Below are positions 12,001 through 24,639 of a stretch of DNA of 64,000 nucleotides, piece by piece. A model generated the notes under the pieces. The model was not told the DNA's origin and did no database searches. It saw only the letters and a program-made list of their open reading frames with translations. The first letter of the stretch is position 1. The number at the start of each line of letters is the position of its first letter. Origin of the DNA: Mytilus trossulus (Eukaryota; Mollusca; Bivalvia; Mytilida; Mytilidae); contig NC_086380.1 in NCBI RefSeq assembly GCF_036588685.1, forward strand, positions 66,662,180 through 66,726,179, in the 5' to 3' direction. The translations under genes and the position numbers were made by a program.

Positions 12001-13854
12001 GTTTTATAAACAAAGATACAATACAATACTTTGCACATAAAATAGAATCCTGAAAATAAAAATGACATCATAAAAATTAATCACTTGATATTGCATATGA
12101 CATGTATTGATCTGCATTGTATGTGGTATTTAAAAAAAGATACTTCCAAGTGTGGAAACTGCTTGAGTTTTTTAATACGGTAGATCAAATTTCATCAGTT
12201 GTATCAATTTCTAAAAATGCATTGCAGAGAATAATTATAATAGATATGATATTGATGATCCAATGATCTTTTTATGATCTTATTTTACAGGAGGACCGAT
12301 CTGTAATTAACCTACATCTGATGCACACAAGTTACTTCCTGGTTGTGATGTTCATTACATTATTTTGTTACGCTTTAATCCGAGGGAAACCTGCAAAACC
12401 AAAATCACATCCGTACACAGAGGTATGTAATTATTTTAGATGCTGTATGAAAGTTAACTTTTGATTGGTTGGTATCTGTCTTATGCTGTATGAAGGGTAA
12501 CTTTTGATTGGTTGGTATTTGCCTGATGCTGTATGAAGGGTAACTTTTGATTGGTTGGTATCTGTCTTATGCTGTATGAAGAGGTAACTTTTGATTGGTT
12601 GGTATCTATCTTATGCTGTATGAAGGGTAACTTCTGATTGGTTGGTATATGTCCTCAATTCCATGGTAATTAGTAAATTATTAGAGCTATTTTCCTAAGG
12701 TTGTAGTTTAAAGAGATTGTTGGCTTGCTTGCTTGCAAACTTTTAAACCACAAGCATTAAAAATATAGCTCTAAGCAGTTGCTATGGACTTTATATTGAT
12801 CTGAAAAGTTCATCATTATACCCCTGCTTTAAAAAAGGGGGGGTATACTGTTTTACCTCTGTCTGTCCGTCCGTCTGTCAGTCAGTCCGTCCCATGAAAC
12901 TTTCGTCACATTTTTCTCAGGAACTACACATCCACCCTTTCTGTAATTTGGTATCAACATTTATATATGTCAGACATACAGTGTGATGTGTTTTCAGATT
13001 CATCTTTCATCGACTTCCTGTTTACTGAACACTTGTATGATTTTACACATGATAGCCAAGTTGAAAATTTTCGTCACATTTTTCTCAGGAACTACAATAC
13101 AAGGATTTCTGGATTTCTATAAGTCAGCTATACCGCGTGATGCGTTTTCAGATTCATCACTTGACAACTTCCTGTTTACCGAACACTTGCATATTTTTAC
13201 ACTATTAATATTATCCACTTGTGGCGGGGGTATCATCGGTGAGCAGTAGCTCGCAGTTTCACTTGTTGTTTATATTCTGTGACAGTCATCTGTTAATCAT
13301 TTAATTGTTTTGAGTAACCTTTTACCTATTTTTTTTTGCCTCCAATTATAAGGTATAGGGCAGAGGCAGATTTATGCGGGGAGAGGATGACTCTTACTGT
13401 GACATAATAAAAAAGCATTGTGACATTGAAAATATATAGATAAATGCACAAAATGAAAGTAGTCATTGTACTTACATGTAGTAAGAAACGATAAGAAAGG
13501 AAGTAGCTGAGTGATCAAATTAATAGTGTTTGAATTGACACATAATTATAATTTTATGATTCTAATGCCTTTCATATGTGAACTAAATAATCAATATCTT
13601 TATGGTACCTTTGATACCTATTTATGAAACCTTTTGGTGAGTTTGATTTGTTCTTTATAGTTTCCAATGGTGAAAGAATTTCAAATTCAATACACCAACA
13701 GCACAGTATTTCTAAACAGAACAAACTGTCTTGGTGGCACAGTTTTTAGTGTTTACTTCATTGGAAGCTTTTATAGCAGAGAAATAATTGCTCTTCTTCA
13801 TTGATGCCAATGAAATGAATATTCCTTTTTTTTCAGGTTCAGACTTCAGTATAG
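6030..13854 (+). CDS. TMEM248: TMEM248 transmembrane protein, complete, 7 coding exons, 300 aa
   Basis: Coding exons: 6030-6179, 8629-8795, 9339-9454, 10448-10598, 11288-11456, 12291-12422, 13837-13854 (with stop). All are bounded by AG/GT and phases agree, giving 900 nt = 300 residues, close to the 314 of human TMEM248. The start MTLWENLKGFASSRPPLVMF is followed by a first membrane helix (about residues 16-37). The lumenal middle carries paired cysteines (CLKTGRC, ACVNF, CYG, KKACPG). A second helix near the end follows the family hallmark INLHLMHTSYFLVVMF (exon 6). By family it is a two-pass membrane protein of poorly known function. The ATG at 6030 is chosen because nothing upstream in the exon is in frame with an ATG. 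The C-terminus is shorter than in vertebrates and ends VQTSV. If another acceptor in the last exon were used the tail would change; the canonical one after the T-rich tract gives the stop at 13854. Confidence 0.92.
6189..6350. repeat. Short G-rich palindromic repeat next to the TMEM248 exon 1 donor
   Basis: It begins GGGGGCGGATCC and ends GGATCCCC, with several long G runs between (6215-6228, 6248-6267) and a C run near 6325. This looks like a small MITE-type element, inserted only about 9 nt after the donor of the first coding exon. Confidence 0.55.
6603..8390. mobile_element. Non-autonomous element with 14-bp terminal inverted repeats and internal tandem modules
   Basis: TTTATACGACCGCA at 6603-6616 is exactly inverted at 8351-8364. 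The left part has a GTC-rich stretch, then about three diverged ~155-bp direct copies (from about 6685, 6845 and 7005) and four ~130-bp modules (about 7145-7670) sharing a TTCTTTGATATGC core. A part rich in TTGCACA/GCGCAAT follows. No open frame encodes a transposase. It fills most of TMEM248 coding intron 1. Confidence 0.6.
9514..9758 (+). mobile_element. tRNA-derived SINE
   Basis: A tRNA-like head carries an A box (TGGCAGAGTGG, about 9526-9536) and a B box (GAGTTCAAACC, about 9585-9595). It is followed by a non-tRNA body and a tail with GTGTTAAAACACCAAAAC. The acceptor stem does not pair, so this is a SINE head and not a working tRNA. It lies in TMEM248 intron 3. Confidence 0.7.
10680..10870 (+). 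repeat. Interspersed repeat (ACTCCGAGGAAAATTCAAAACGG family)
   Basis: This block runs from an AACTCCAAGGAAAAT start through AGAAAGTCC to ACTTGGTACAGGCAT. Related copies are seen at about 36110-36250, 37785-37900, 42470-42545 and 47370-47470, and inverted at about 49890-50000 and 58155-58305. No coding capacity. Confidence 0.55.
11070..11200 (+). repeat. Interspersed repeat (AAGATGTGGTATGA family)
   Basis: It begins GAAGATGTGGTATGAGTGC, then AAGACAACTCTCCATCCA, and ends in a GGAGCATTGGCTCGCACTGAA segment. A close relative is at about 34625-34760, and partial ones at about 4470-4570 and 9150-9205. Confidence 0.5.
12440..12655 (+). repeat. 43-bp tandem repeat, 5 copies, in TMEM248 last intron
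   Basis: Five near-identical units, each beginning ATGCTGTATGAA and containing TTTTGATTGGTTGGTAT, follow each other. The period is 43 bp, with one unit of 44. The array starts 18 bp after the exon 6 donor. Confidence 0.9.
12817..13265. repeat. Interspersed element with TATACCCC/GGGGTAT ends
   Basis: It starts TATACCCCTGC, runs through a CTGTCCGTCCGTC stretch and two diverged ~150-bp direct copies sharing TTTCGTCACATTTTTCTCAGGAACTAC-like sequence, and ends GGCGGGGGTATCATCGG. No convincing protein. It lies in the last intron of TMEM248. Confidence 0.55.
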
Positions 13855-16144
13855 TATATACCAAAGGATTACAAGTGTACTCTTCTATGACAGTAAAACG
13901 ATCAGCTGTTGAAGATAGTTAACAGAAATGCTCACCAAAAAGAAATCCAAAGTAAAGAAGTAGTTCATGTCCAACTGTAAACTGTTGAAGCTTTTTTTAA
14001 ATGCTTTGAAACAGTTTTTATAAATCTGCCACTAATTTATTTTGTCATGAAGTATTCATTAACTTTTCAAGAATCTTTGACCAATTTGGAAAAAAACAAG
14101 CTGCATGGCTTACTATAATACTTCTTCTATATTATATAGAAGTAAATTAATGTTTATTTATATAGTTGGTTTCTAATGAATTTAATAGGTGAAAGTGGAA
14201 ACCATAATTTTGGATTTTTTTTTTTTTTTTACTATGAATCGCAAATTTTAAAATGACAATAAAACTTGGTCAATACATATAAAATCCAGGTTGTTAAAAT
14301 CTGGAAAATAAGTATTTTTTTCTGTGCATAGGGACTCTGAAATAGTGTTTTCATCAATTTATGTTCCTGTAAAATATAATAGAAAAAGCAAATTAACACT
14401 AAATGAACAGCTTAGAGATATAACAAGAATGCTACCTTTTTAGTTGAAACAAAATAGGAAAAACAAAAACTTTTTTAAAACTTGAAGATAAAATGCTAAA
14501 TTTTTATGATAAACAAACTTTTCAGGATCTTGTATATTGCAATTAATGTTTTATTCAGCAAATGTTTCAAATAGAAAAAATATGTTTGAAATAATGATAA
14601 ATGTATGTATGGTTAATATATACATATTTAATTTTACCAAAGTTTTCTCGTACTACATGTATTTTTTGTTATTTATTGTTTTGCTTTACACATGATGTAT
14701 ACATATTTTCATCTAAAAACATATTTGGTTGTGTACATATTTCATTATATCATATATGTCAGTAATGTAGTATTTGACAAAAAAATGTTTAGTTTTTAGT
14801 CATCATAGCAATTTAAGAGGGTTATGTAATCTTTAAACTACAATCAATACATATTATGTTGTAATCATTCAGTTATTGAGATTTTGTAAATACACTGTTA
14901 TTATACATTTTTTGTCATCAGAAATATTCAATCTACATTAATTCAATGGGGATAAAATACAGATCCTGTCCATGCTTTGTATACAAGTATCTAAAGACTT
15001 TATTTCTAATTTTGTGATTATAATTCTAGCCAATGAAATTACAGCTTCTGAATTTTGTTTGGGTGATCATTATGACAAATCTAGAGGATACCGAAAGGTA
15101 TTATAAAACTGAAAGTAGAACAGAGCTTTTTCATATCAATGTAAGCAAAGCATGGATGCATTATATACTTATTTAATTATTTAGACTAGACCCACTCACC
15201 ACATCTTGGGCATTTGGCTAGTAATTTACTTATTTGGTAATTAATGTCATAGCTGATTGTTAAAACTGGAAGCCATACATTATATTGATAAAAAAAATTC
15301 ATTTAATTGCCAAGAGTTAAAAGCTTTCAGTAGGAGTCAAAAATATTTCATAGATTTTATGACAATTTTTTTCTTTCTTCCCAAAACATACCAACAGATA
15401 AAATCCACAATACATGCCTTTTCTGGAACAGTCTTAACTAAAGACTTGCAAGTCTTGTTGGAGAAAGGATTACTGAGTTAACATTTCAGTAAATGATCTT
15501 CTCGACATTTGCATATTAAGATATTATTTATGACAGAGAGTGATATTATTTACATCCTATTACATGACTGGCATGTTACTTCTGATATTTCCTAAGTGAA
15601 CTGATATTAAACACTATAACTGTATGCAAATAAACATGTATTTCTTCATATGTTACCATGTTAAAAAGTCAAAAAACGGTTATGTTGCACTTGTAATATC
15701 AGATAAACTGTTTAAATGGATATTTTCTGAAAATTACGAGAAAATTCTTTAAAATGCTCTTTAATATGGTCATGACATAGATTAATTAAAAATGAATGAT
15801 ATGTTTATAAATGAACAGAAAATATTAATCTAAATCATTTTTTTCGTCTTATTTTTAATGTTAAAAAGTCAAAAATGGGTGTCATTACACACAAGTACTC
15901 AGTAACCAAAGCAACTGATATCTGTATTCAAAAAGTCTGTATCAACAATGTTTAAAAAGGCTTTATTTTCATGGACTTGTTAAATCATTGTTTTCATATT
16001 TGTAAAATACTTTGTTTTATCATATGCACTAAAGAATGAAGAAAAAATACTCAATGTATATGGTGTTCATTTTTAGTAGGTTACTATTCGACTGAAAATT
16101 TGATAGGAGTTTGATTGATATCTGTATAATACTTAACATGATGG

Positions 16145-16790
16145 ACAGGTATTATTGTCGAGCCTTTGACTTTAGTCGAAAAAGCGAGACTAAGCGATCC
16201 TACATTCCATCGGCGTCGTCGTCGGTGGCGTCCACAAATATTCACTCTGTGGTTAAAGTTTTTGAAAATTTAATAACTTTCTTAAACTATACTGGATTTC
16301 TACCAAACTTGGACAGAAGCTTGTTTATGATCATAAGATAGTATCCAGAAGTAAATTTTTCAAAAATAAAATTCCATTTTTTCTGTTTTTTACTTATAAA
16401 TGGACTTAGTTTTTCTGCGGGGAAACATTACATTCACTCTGGTTAAAGTTTTTAAAATTTGAATATCTTTCTTAAACTATACTGGATTTTTACCAAACTT
16501 GGACAGAAGCTTGTTTATGATCATAAGATAGTATCCAGAAGTAAATTTTGTAAAAAAATAAATCCAGTTAACATAATATACAGTCTGCACTTTAAGTTTT
16601 TAAAACATTTATTCGAATCATAAACTATCCTGAAATGTATACCAAACTTAGACAGAAGCATCTTACAATCAAAAGATAATATCAGTAGGAATATTTTTAT
16701 TGATTGTTTTCCTCATTTTTGTTGAGCCTGGGAGTTACAGCAAAAGTAGGCGAGACACTGGGTTCCGCGGAACCCTTACGAATTTTTTAT
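16145..16790. repeat. Interspersed repeat with GTTGAGCCT/GGCGAGAC ends
   Basis: It starts near TGTCGAGCCTTTGAC and has a GGCGTCGTCGTCGG stretch. Two direct modules contain ACCAAACTTGGACAGAAGC and TTATGATCATAAGATA. It ends near GAGCCTGGGAGTTACAGC. A diverged copy is at about 53500-53880. Confidence 0.55.
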
Positions 16791-18484
16791 AGTTAGAAAT
16801 TGTGAGCGAAAGGGGTTAATTTATAATGTCTTGTCACATTCATTAAACCATCAGAATCATATTCTAAATGCTCATAGTTTTAATTGGTTAAGATTTTGTC
16901 TTCATTTACATGTATGTTAACAAACAGTTTGTTAACAAACAGTTTTGTACATAATTTAATGAAATCGTATCTTAAGACAGTTCATATGGTAGAAAAGGGC
17001 ATTTCTTTGTCACTTTTTTGTTAACAAATTTATTAAATGAACTGATAATTTTAACAAACATATAAATAATTCATTATCTTTCATGTGTGGTCTATAGAAT
17101 ATTCAAAATGGCCATGCTTTACTTTAAATTGAAATAAGCCTCTATATGAAAAGTCTTACTTTGGGTGAAGTTTGTAGAATAATATTATCGGTAGTTAACC
17201 AGGGACCAGTATAGAAAATTTTGACTGATACAAATAGTGCTGTAATACATAATAAAATGATGACGGGAAATACCTAAAAATAAAGAACAAGTTTTTGCGT
17301 GCACACAAAGAACTCTTTTGCCTAAGCCATATATTGTAGTATATAAAGCACACTTTAAAATGTTAGTATTTAAGACTGATTTCTTTGCCTTTTGTTGACA
17401 TTCTGATCTAGAAGAAAATTCCTGTGGATCTATATGCCAAAATAATCCAGGAATTTACAAGTAATTTAATACATGAAAGGAAGAGATTTTATTTATTGCT
17501 TCATGTTTTTTTTATTTTAAACCATAAAAGGTTCAAGTGAAGCTGTATATTTGACTTTAAGTATGATAAATTATAAGTGTGATAAATTTTCTAATAAATT
17601 TGTGCTTTGAAAAATCTCCCAAACAACCATACCAGAGGTAGTTTGTCAAGTTATAAAACAAAAACAGTGATACTTTTCTTAATATTTTCAAATTTTTGTC
17701 ATTTCTTATTATATGTATTTTGTAATGTTTAAATAATTATTTATTTCCAAATATTCTGAAATTATTTTTGAAAAATATAAAGACAATCAGCATAAGAATT
17801 ATCATATGAAATATGGAATATCTAGACAGATGCTTGTATCTTATGAACATTGAAATTAGTTTGTCTAAAAGGAGTAAGTAAGACCCCATTTTGGCCCCAA
17901 AATATAGCAGTTGGGCAAAATTGTGAAAATGTAATCCTTTAGCTATTTATTGGAAAGTAGAATGCTTCTGCTACACAATATGGTTGTTTTTGACAATACA
18001 ATGCACATAAATCGGGTACTAACATCATTAAGTCATGCTAAATTACTGAAATCTTCACAATTTTAGCATGTTAGTTAATATTTAGACTGTTTCCGTCTGA
18101 AATGAAAATGGCCGCATTCGTGTTCATTCATAATATTGAAATGTAAGTTGTATTTTATGATAAGACATAACATATATAAAGGTTGAGGATGAACACAGAT
18201 GCAGCCACTTTCATATTTGACAAAAAACATCTGAAAAGTGATGATTTTTTGCATATTTGATAGATTTTTCATATTTTTGCTTGAATAGGAGGGTTTTTAA
18301 AGACTTAATCAGCCAAAATCTTTCACATATACTAATTGAATCAATTGAAATAGACACTTAAGTGTTTAAAAAGTGTCAAAATCTTTCGTTAGATGAAACT
18401 GAAATTTGAGGCCAAAATCGGCCCTTACCGGTACTACTCCTTTAGATCTATGATGCATTTTTGAATAAAAAAAATAAAAATATC

Positions 18485-19230
18485 TGATATTTTTGTCATA
18501 TTGAATTTCAAAGCAAAACATTTTTTTCTATGAAAAATAAACTTTGTTTGAAGCTAATTTCTTTCATTTATGGAAATATGAACATTATATTTTTTCTTTG
18601 AACTTATATATCAAACTGGACACAGATTATGTATGTGCTGTAAATGCTGTACTATTGCAAGATGTTTAATTTTTGTCTATAAATTTGATGAATAATGCAT
18701 TTAAAATTTTGTGGAAGAAAATGTAATTTCAGAAAATGTTTTCATATGGATAACCAAAAGCAAACATTTTTTGTATGAAAAATAAACTTTAATTTGTTGG
18801 AAGCTTTTTCAGTTATGGAAATATATACATAACATTTATTATTTGATCTTGATATCCTTTGTAACTGGACACAGACTTTGTATGTGCTGTAAAAGTTGTA
18901 CTATAGCAAGGTATTTATGAGAGTATAACAACAGATGCTTGTATTGTACACTTTGCACTTATTTTGTCTATAAATTTGATGAATAATGTATTTTGAATTT
19001 TGTGGAAGAAAATTTTATTTCTGAAAATGTTTTCATTTTGAATTTCAAAAACACATTTTTTTTCTATGAAAAATTAACTTTTAAGATGTCGGATTCTTAT
19101 TTCTGTTATTAATGGAAATATGGACAACATATTTATTATTTGATCTAGATATCCTTCGTAACTGGACATAGATAGTGTATGTGCTGTAAGTGGTTTTTAT
19201 TGCAAGAGGTTTATTTTTGATAATTTGTTA
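18485..19230 (+). repeat. Three diverged direct copies of a ~270-bp unit
   Basis: Copies start at about 18485, 18750 and 19035. Each holds TATGAAAAATAAACTTT or a variant, then a GGAAATAT stretch, an ACTGGACACAGA motif and TGTATGTGCTGTAA. The first two also share CTATAAATTTGATGAATAATG. The third is shorter. Confidence 0.8.
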
Positions 19231-20639
19231 GATAAATTAGTTTATTTTATTTTTATATTTGTTATGGTTTATTGTGTATAGGTTATTTTGCACGAGGGGG
19301 AAATATATTGTATTTATATCATAGAATTTGATATAGCTGTTAAAATAAGTTTGTTAAGAAAAACATTTATTATTAAAACAAATGAAGTTAACTTTCTTTA
19401 AATGGAAGCATATTTAAATACAATGTTAGACAATAAAGAATAGTTAAGTTGCTGTTACTTCCCTTTGATGCCATGACAGAAGACAAAACTGGATTTTAAG
19501 TTATTTGACTATTTATCTTTGTACTGATGTAATGCATTGGCTTTACATGAATAACTAACCAAATTTAATCATGTGAAACATCCTAGGTTTGAAGTGATGA
19601 ATTAAATCCACTTTTTCTAAAGTATAACAGTTAGTATAAAAAGATAAAATTTGTAAAAAAAGATAGATAGATAAGTTATGACATTATTACATGTAAAGCT
19701 ATTCATATTGTTCCATTGATACTAAATATATCATGATTAATGTCTTTAGTTTGACAGATGATTGCATCATTTCTCAATATGAAAAAAAGAATGATTTTGT
19801 CTTTTGATATACTATAAGATTGTGACTGCCATTTATGTTTGTGCTGTAAAATATCATGGTTTCATTTTCAATCATATTTGTATATTGTTAAATGTATTTT
19901 GTTCATGATTTTTGTTTTTAATGTTAACAAATAAAGTGCTCCAATACCTTACACCATACTTTTTTATATGTTAACCCAATGTAATTATCTGGATTCGAAA
20001 ACAATTTCGTCAAAGGCTGAAACAAAGTCATTGAGAAAATTGTGATACCCACCAACAAAAAATGAAAATGAAATTCAAATCAAAATGATGATATGACTCT
20101 TAACTAATGAGCTACAACTAAAATTATACTTCACAGACACGTTTTTTGTAGACAAAACACGCCTTTCACTTTTAACCCTGATACTATTATCTATGATTAC
20201 TTTGTATACATTGGTCATATCAAACTATAAATACGAATCTACAAGAAACATGATTTTTTTTGTTCAATCATTTTAAAAAGTGAAATAATGAAATCATAAT
20301 TCGCTATTAGCAGCTCAATGTTTTAATTTTGTAGAAATAAGCTAAGAAACATCGATGATGAATTATCCACATGCAAGTGAATAAATCGACCTCATTGAAT
20401 CCGTATTCATGTGAACTGCAATTTAACCCCTTAGCTAGAGATGGATAATGAATGATTGATGCATGTACGGCTATTAATAGTAAAGAATGACATCTTTGAA
20501 AGTGAAACTAAGGTAAAACATTTGATTGATTGTTGATTGATTAGTTCCACGAACAAACAAAAATAAATTATACAGGTAAAATCGAAAATTTACCTGTACT
20601 TATAACTTTTAATTCGAAATCAAACAGATACAGAATCTT

Positions 20640-21770
20640 TTTTATATAATTTTTTAGTAGCAACAAACAAAAGAACTATGTCAATTGGACACTATATCTG
20701 CGCTTGAATTTTTACTTGGTAACATTTTTTTTCGCTCTGCAGATTCCTTATTTCGTCAATTTATTGGAATTCCAATGAGGACTTTCTGTTCACCACTTAT
20801 CATGGACCTGTTTTTGTATTGTTATGAGTTACAATTTATGACTAAAATCAGCAAAGACCCATCGAAACAACATTTGATACAAATATTTAATGATACTTTT
20901 AGATATTTGGATGTTATATTGGCTCTCAATAATGATGACCTGTATGTATACTAAAGAAATTTATCCTGTTGAAGTTACATTAGATAAAGCTAAAACTAAC
21001 TGACCATGGCCCTTTCCTCGGTTTATATCATTAACTGGAAGCTTAATACAAAATATTATGATAAAAGAGATGATTTTTCATTTCCTATCGTTAATTATCC
21101 ATTTGTAGAGGGTGACGTTCCTTTGTCATCATGTTATGGTGTGATTCGCTCATGTATGTAACAACATAAAAGATTTTAGCGACAGAAATTTATGTATTAC
21201 TGAAGAATAATAACACCAGGGTTTTCCATATCACAAACTAGTCAAAACATTTACTAAATTTTATCATTGGTATAAGGAAATAATTCGTAAAAATAACTCA
21301 GCATGCAGACATCTAGTATTTCACTTCCAATCTTTTATAGTAATATTCTTTACCAAGCACAATTATGTCAGTATTCACATCAACGGCTAACAAAACATTT
21401 AAACAGACTTATAAGAAGGGATATAGTTACAATACTGTTGTCAGGTCATTAAAGATTGCAATATTTTGCTTTAATATTGATTCACTCAAAGGATCTTTGC
21501 ATCGGAATTAAACACATCTATTCAAAAACCAGTTGTTTGCATGCCACGGGTTAAGTTCTTCTCACATATTTCATTATGGTATAATACTAACAGGCAGGAT
21601 TGTGCCTGATATTAATATGAGAAAGACATACTATTTCATTCAACTTAAATCCATTTGTACGAGGTCCATATATCTATTCATATTAATGTCTATGTTTATA
21701 TCGTGTTATGTGACCGTCAATTGTTTTGGGGGTCATCTCAATAGTTTTTAATAAGATGGGGTCTTGACTA
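20640..21770 (+). mobile_element. Decayed Penelope-like reverse transcriptase fragment (copy 1)
   Basis: Around 20700-20953 a frame reads through an RT motif (GIPMRTFCSPLIMDLFLY) and a damaged YLDD-type box (FRYLDVILALNN). Downstream, related coding continues in shifted frames with stops to about 21770. A second copy of the downstream part is at 32150-32640. The GIPMGT-type RT with a LDL motif suggests a Penelope-like element; no intact endonuclease is seen. Confidence 0.6.
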
Positions 21771-23079
21771 AAAAACAAACAAGATGAAGCTTCATTATAA
21801 AGCCCAAACCATGTAAATTGCTTATTTTAAACTATTTATAATTTGGATAAATATTTTACATTGTTATAAATCTAGTATTAAAGAGAATTTTAGTCAAATC
21901 GGTGACCACGAAATTGACAGCATGTACCCCTATAAACCATTCTGTATTTAGTAAACTTTACCCAATAATCTATACATCATGACATATAATTTATTTTTAA
22001 GCCATGAGGTAAAATACCACCAAATCATAGTCAGGTTGAATACGAAACAAACGCATTTGAATTTGACAATTGATTCTACATTTCATTTTCATTTATTTGG
22101 TGTTTCTATAGAACATTTTTGAAACTTGAGGTGACATGGTAACTATAGCTTGCCTACAGGAAAAAGAGAGAGAAAATCTGAATGGTTAACTTCCAGTGAT
22201 TGTTATTTTCTGAGAAGTTATGATATTTTATGTCAAATTTTGTCTATAGTACTGCACTCATGCCAAGTGTTTTTAAATTTTAAACAAAGATACAGTCTAC
22301 TCAATCTTTCAAATGTTTAACTAATAGGGTAAAAGCAATTGTGGTTATACACCATGCCTCCCAAAATGACCACGTTAAGCATATAGATGCTTTTAATTGG
22401 TTTGTAAGCTATCGTTAGCGTCTACCCAGACTTATTGTTTGCATTGTTTTGTTTTATTTTGTTTTTTGTTTTTGTTTTGTTTTGTTTTTGCTTTTGCTTT
22501 AATTTGTTATGTTATTTTGATTGTGTGGTTTGTTTTTGGGTTTTTTTTTTCTTTGTCTTCGATTTTTTTTACGTTACTTATTCCAAATTCTTTAGCACTT
22601 TCAGGTGTACACGTAGACATTTTTATATTTTAACATGTGTCAAAATTTTATGAAAATTATACAAGTCAACTTGATAATAGTCAATGTGTTGGGTACCACC
22701 TTAAGATAAAAAATGCATATTATTTCCGGATTTTTTTTTTTTTTTATAAATGATTGAAAAAAAATGTCTTAGATATTTGAAAAGACACAAAAAAAAAGAT
22801 ATGGATGTACATGATTATGTTGAAATCATTTCTTGTACCTCTCACATATTTCCTCAAAATTCTGGCTCCAAAGACTGACTTGGTTGGTCGTAAAATTTGA
22901 AAAATTTATTACTCAAAAAGTGATCATTGTAAATACACAATTTTTTAACAGAGTTGGTTGTTTGGTTATACCTTTTTTTGAAATTCAGTGATATTTTGCA
23001 CTTGTATCAAATGTTTTGGAAATATTTCCAGAACGAAATTTCAACCAGACTGGAACGTCAAAGGAAAACATCCTTAATA

Positions 23080-23310
23080 CTCTTCAACTTTTTATTTATC
23101 TGGCCTTTTAACATTTTTTTTATTTGAGCGCCACTGGTGAGTCCTCTGCAGACGAAACGAGCGTCTGATGCAAATACAAAATTTCAATCCTGGTATCTAC
23201 GATGAGTTAATTTAAGTCGATTCCACCGCTGTTGAATTTTTTATCCCCGAGGGAAGCACTAGCCCAGTAGTCAGCATATCTGTTTTGACATAAATTATCA
23301 TTGATATAGT
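23080..23310 (+). repeat. Interspersed repeat (GACGAAACGCGCGT family), diverged copy
   Basis: It contains TACTCTTCAAC, TTTTTATTTGAGCGCCACTGGTGA-like sequence, GACGAAACGAGCGTCTGATG, and then CCGAGGGAAGCACTAGCCCAG. Better copies are at 54560-55190; inverted ones are at 59515-59760 and 63650-63830. A shorter relative follows at about 23905-24015. Confidence 0.6.
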
Positions 23311-23424
23311 TATAATCATGAATTAAATGTTTACAAAACTTTGAATTATGAAATACTAAAACTTTTTTTCATGTGTTTATCGTAAATAGATGATCCTAGC
23401 TGTGTTTGGCTTGGTCTTCAATGC

Positions 23425-23905
23425 TATCCAACTTTAAATTGAGAATGGGAATGGGGAATGTGTCAAAGAAACAACAACCCGACCATAGAGAAGACAACAA
23501 CAGAAGGTCACCAACAGGTCTTCAATGTAGCGAGAAATTCCCGCAGCCGGAGGCGTCCATCAGCTGGCCCCTAAACAAATATATATATTAGTTCAGTGAT
23601 AATGAACGCCATACTAAACTCAAAAATGTACACAAGAAACTAAAATTATACAAGACTAACAAAGGCCAGAGACTCCTGACTTGAGACAGGCGCAAAAATG
23701 CGGCGGGATTAAACATGTTTATGGTATCTCAACCCTCTCCTTATACATGTAGCCAATGCAGAAATATAAACGCATTACAAGTCGCACATTAAAATTCAGT
23801 TCAAGAGAAATCCGAGTCTGATGTCAGAAGATGTAACCAAAGAAAATAAACAAAATGACAATAATACATAAATAACATCAGACTACTAGCAATTAACTTA
23901 GTATT
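23425..23905 (-). repeat. ~480-bp interspersed repeat, inverted relative to the copy at 32650-33150
   Basis: It shares long stretches with 32650-33150 in opposite orientation: the ACCAACAGGTCTTCAATG block, the GGAGGCGTCC block, the AACCCTCTCCTTATAC block and the CAGACTACTAGCAATTAACT end. In the other copy it directly follows a Penelope-like RT fragment, so it may be that element's 3' region. Confidence 0.65.
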
Positions 23906-24639
23906 TATTTTGCCCTTTTAACTTTTTTGTTTCGAGTGTCACTGGTGAGTCTTTTTTTTAGACGAAACGCGCGTCTAGCGCAACAAAATTCCAATCCTTG
24001 TATCTATTATGAGATTATTCACAGTCATCAAAGTTTCATTTACCTGAAGTCCACACATATCAGCAACACGTCATCAACGTTTACGGCTTTAAGTGATAAG
24101 TGGTTGAAATACAACAATAGCTGCTGCATCAAACATTAGATATGTAACGGTCATTCAGACTGTCTGTAACAGTTCATCAAAACGATAAACCTTTAATTCA
24201 ACCACCACGACAAAATAATAAACATAGTATGCAACCTAAATGTATTATCTTATATTAAAGCATTTATCCCAGATATTGATGATATACAATGGTCAAGAGG
24301 AAAAGGATAATTTACTTCAATTTAAAATAGACTCTTGAATTTAAAGAGTAAAAATAGGATGAACGGATCATTTAAACCGGAGGGAAAATAATATACAAGC
24401 CCAAACGAAAAAATATGAACAAGTCTTAATTGAAATCTACCTTCAATCCTTAAATTGTGTTGGATAAAAACTGCAATTTTTATACGTGTTCATCATGTTC
24501 GTGTAAACAAATTTCGTTGTAGAAGGGTCTAAATACAGCACAAACAACATTTTCCAGATAAAAAAAGTCAAAAAGTATATTTTAACAAAACGCATTTGAC
24601 TAATACATATAGTAAGATATCATTTCGGGTCCTTTTATT

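Larger units (their letters stand above)
13855..19950 (+). other. TMEM248 3' flank, possibly a long 3' UTR
   Basis: This is very AT-rich and has no coding exon. AATAAA-like signals occur repeatedly. A candidate final polyadenylation site is the AATAAAG near 19928, followed by a short GTGCTCC stretch. An interspersed repeat sits at 16145-16790 and a triplicated segment at 18485-19230. Whether the transcript runs this far is inference. Confidence 0.3.

Noticed and set aside
22397-22653. Hydrophobic frames at 22397-22653
   Set aside because: They come from a T-rich low-complexity run (TTTTGTTTTG repeats), not a membrane protein.
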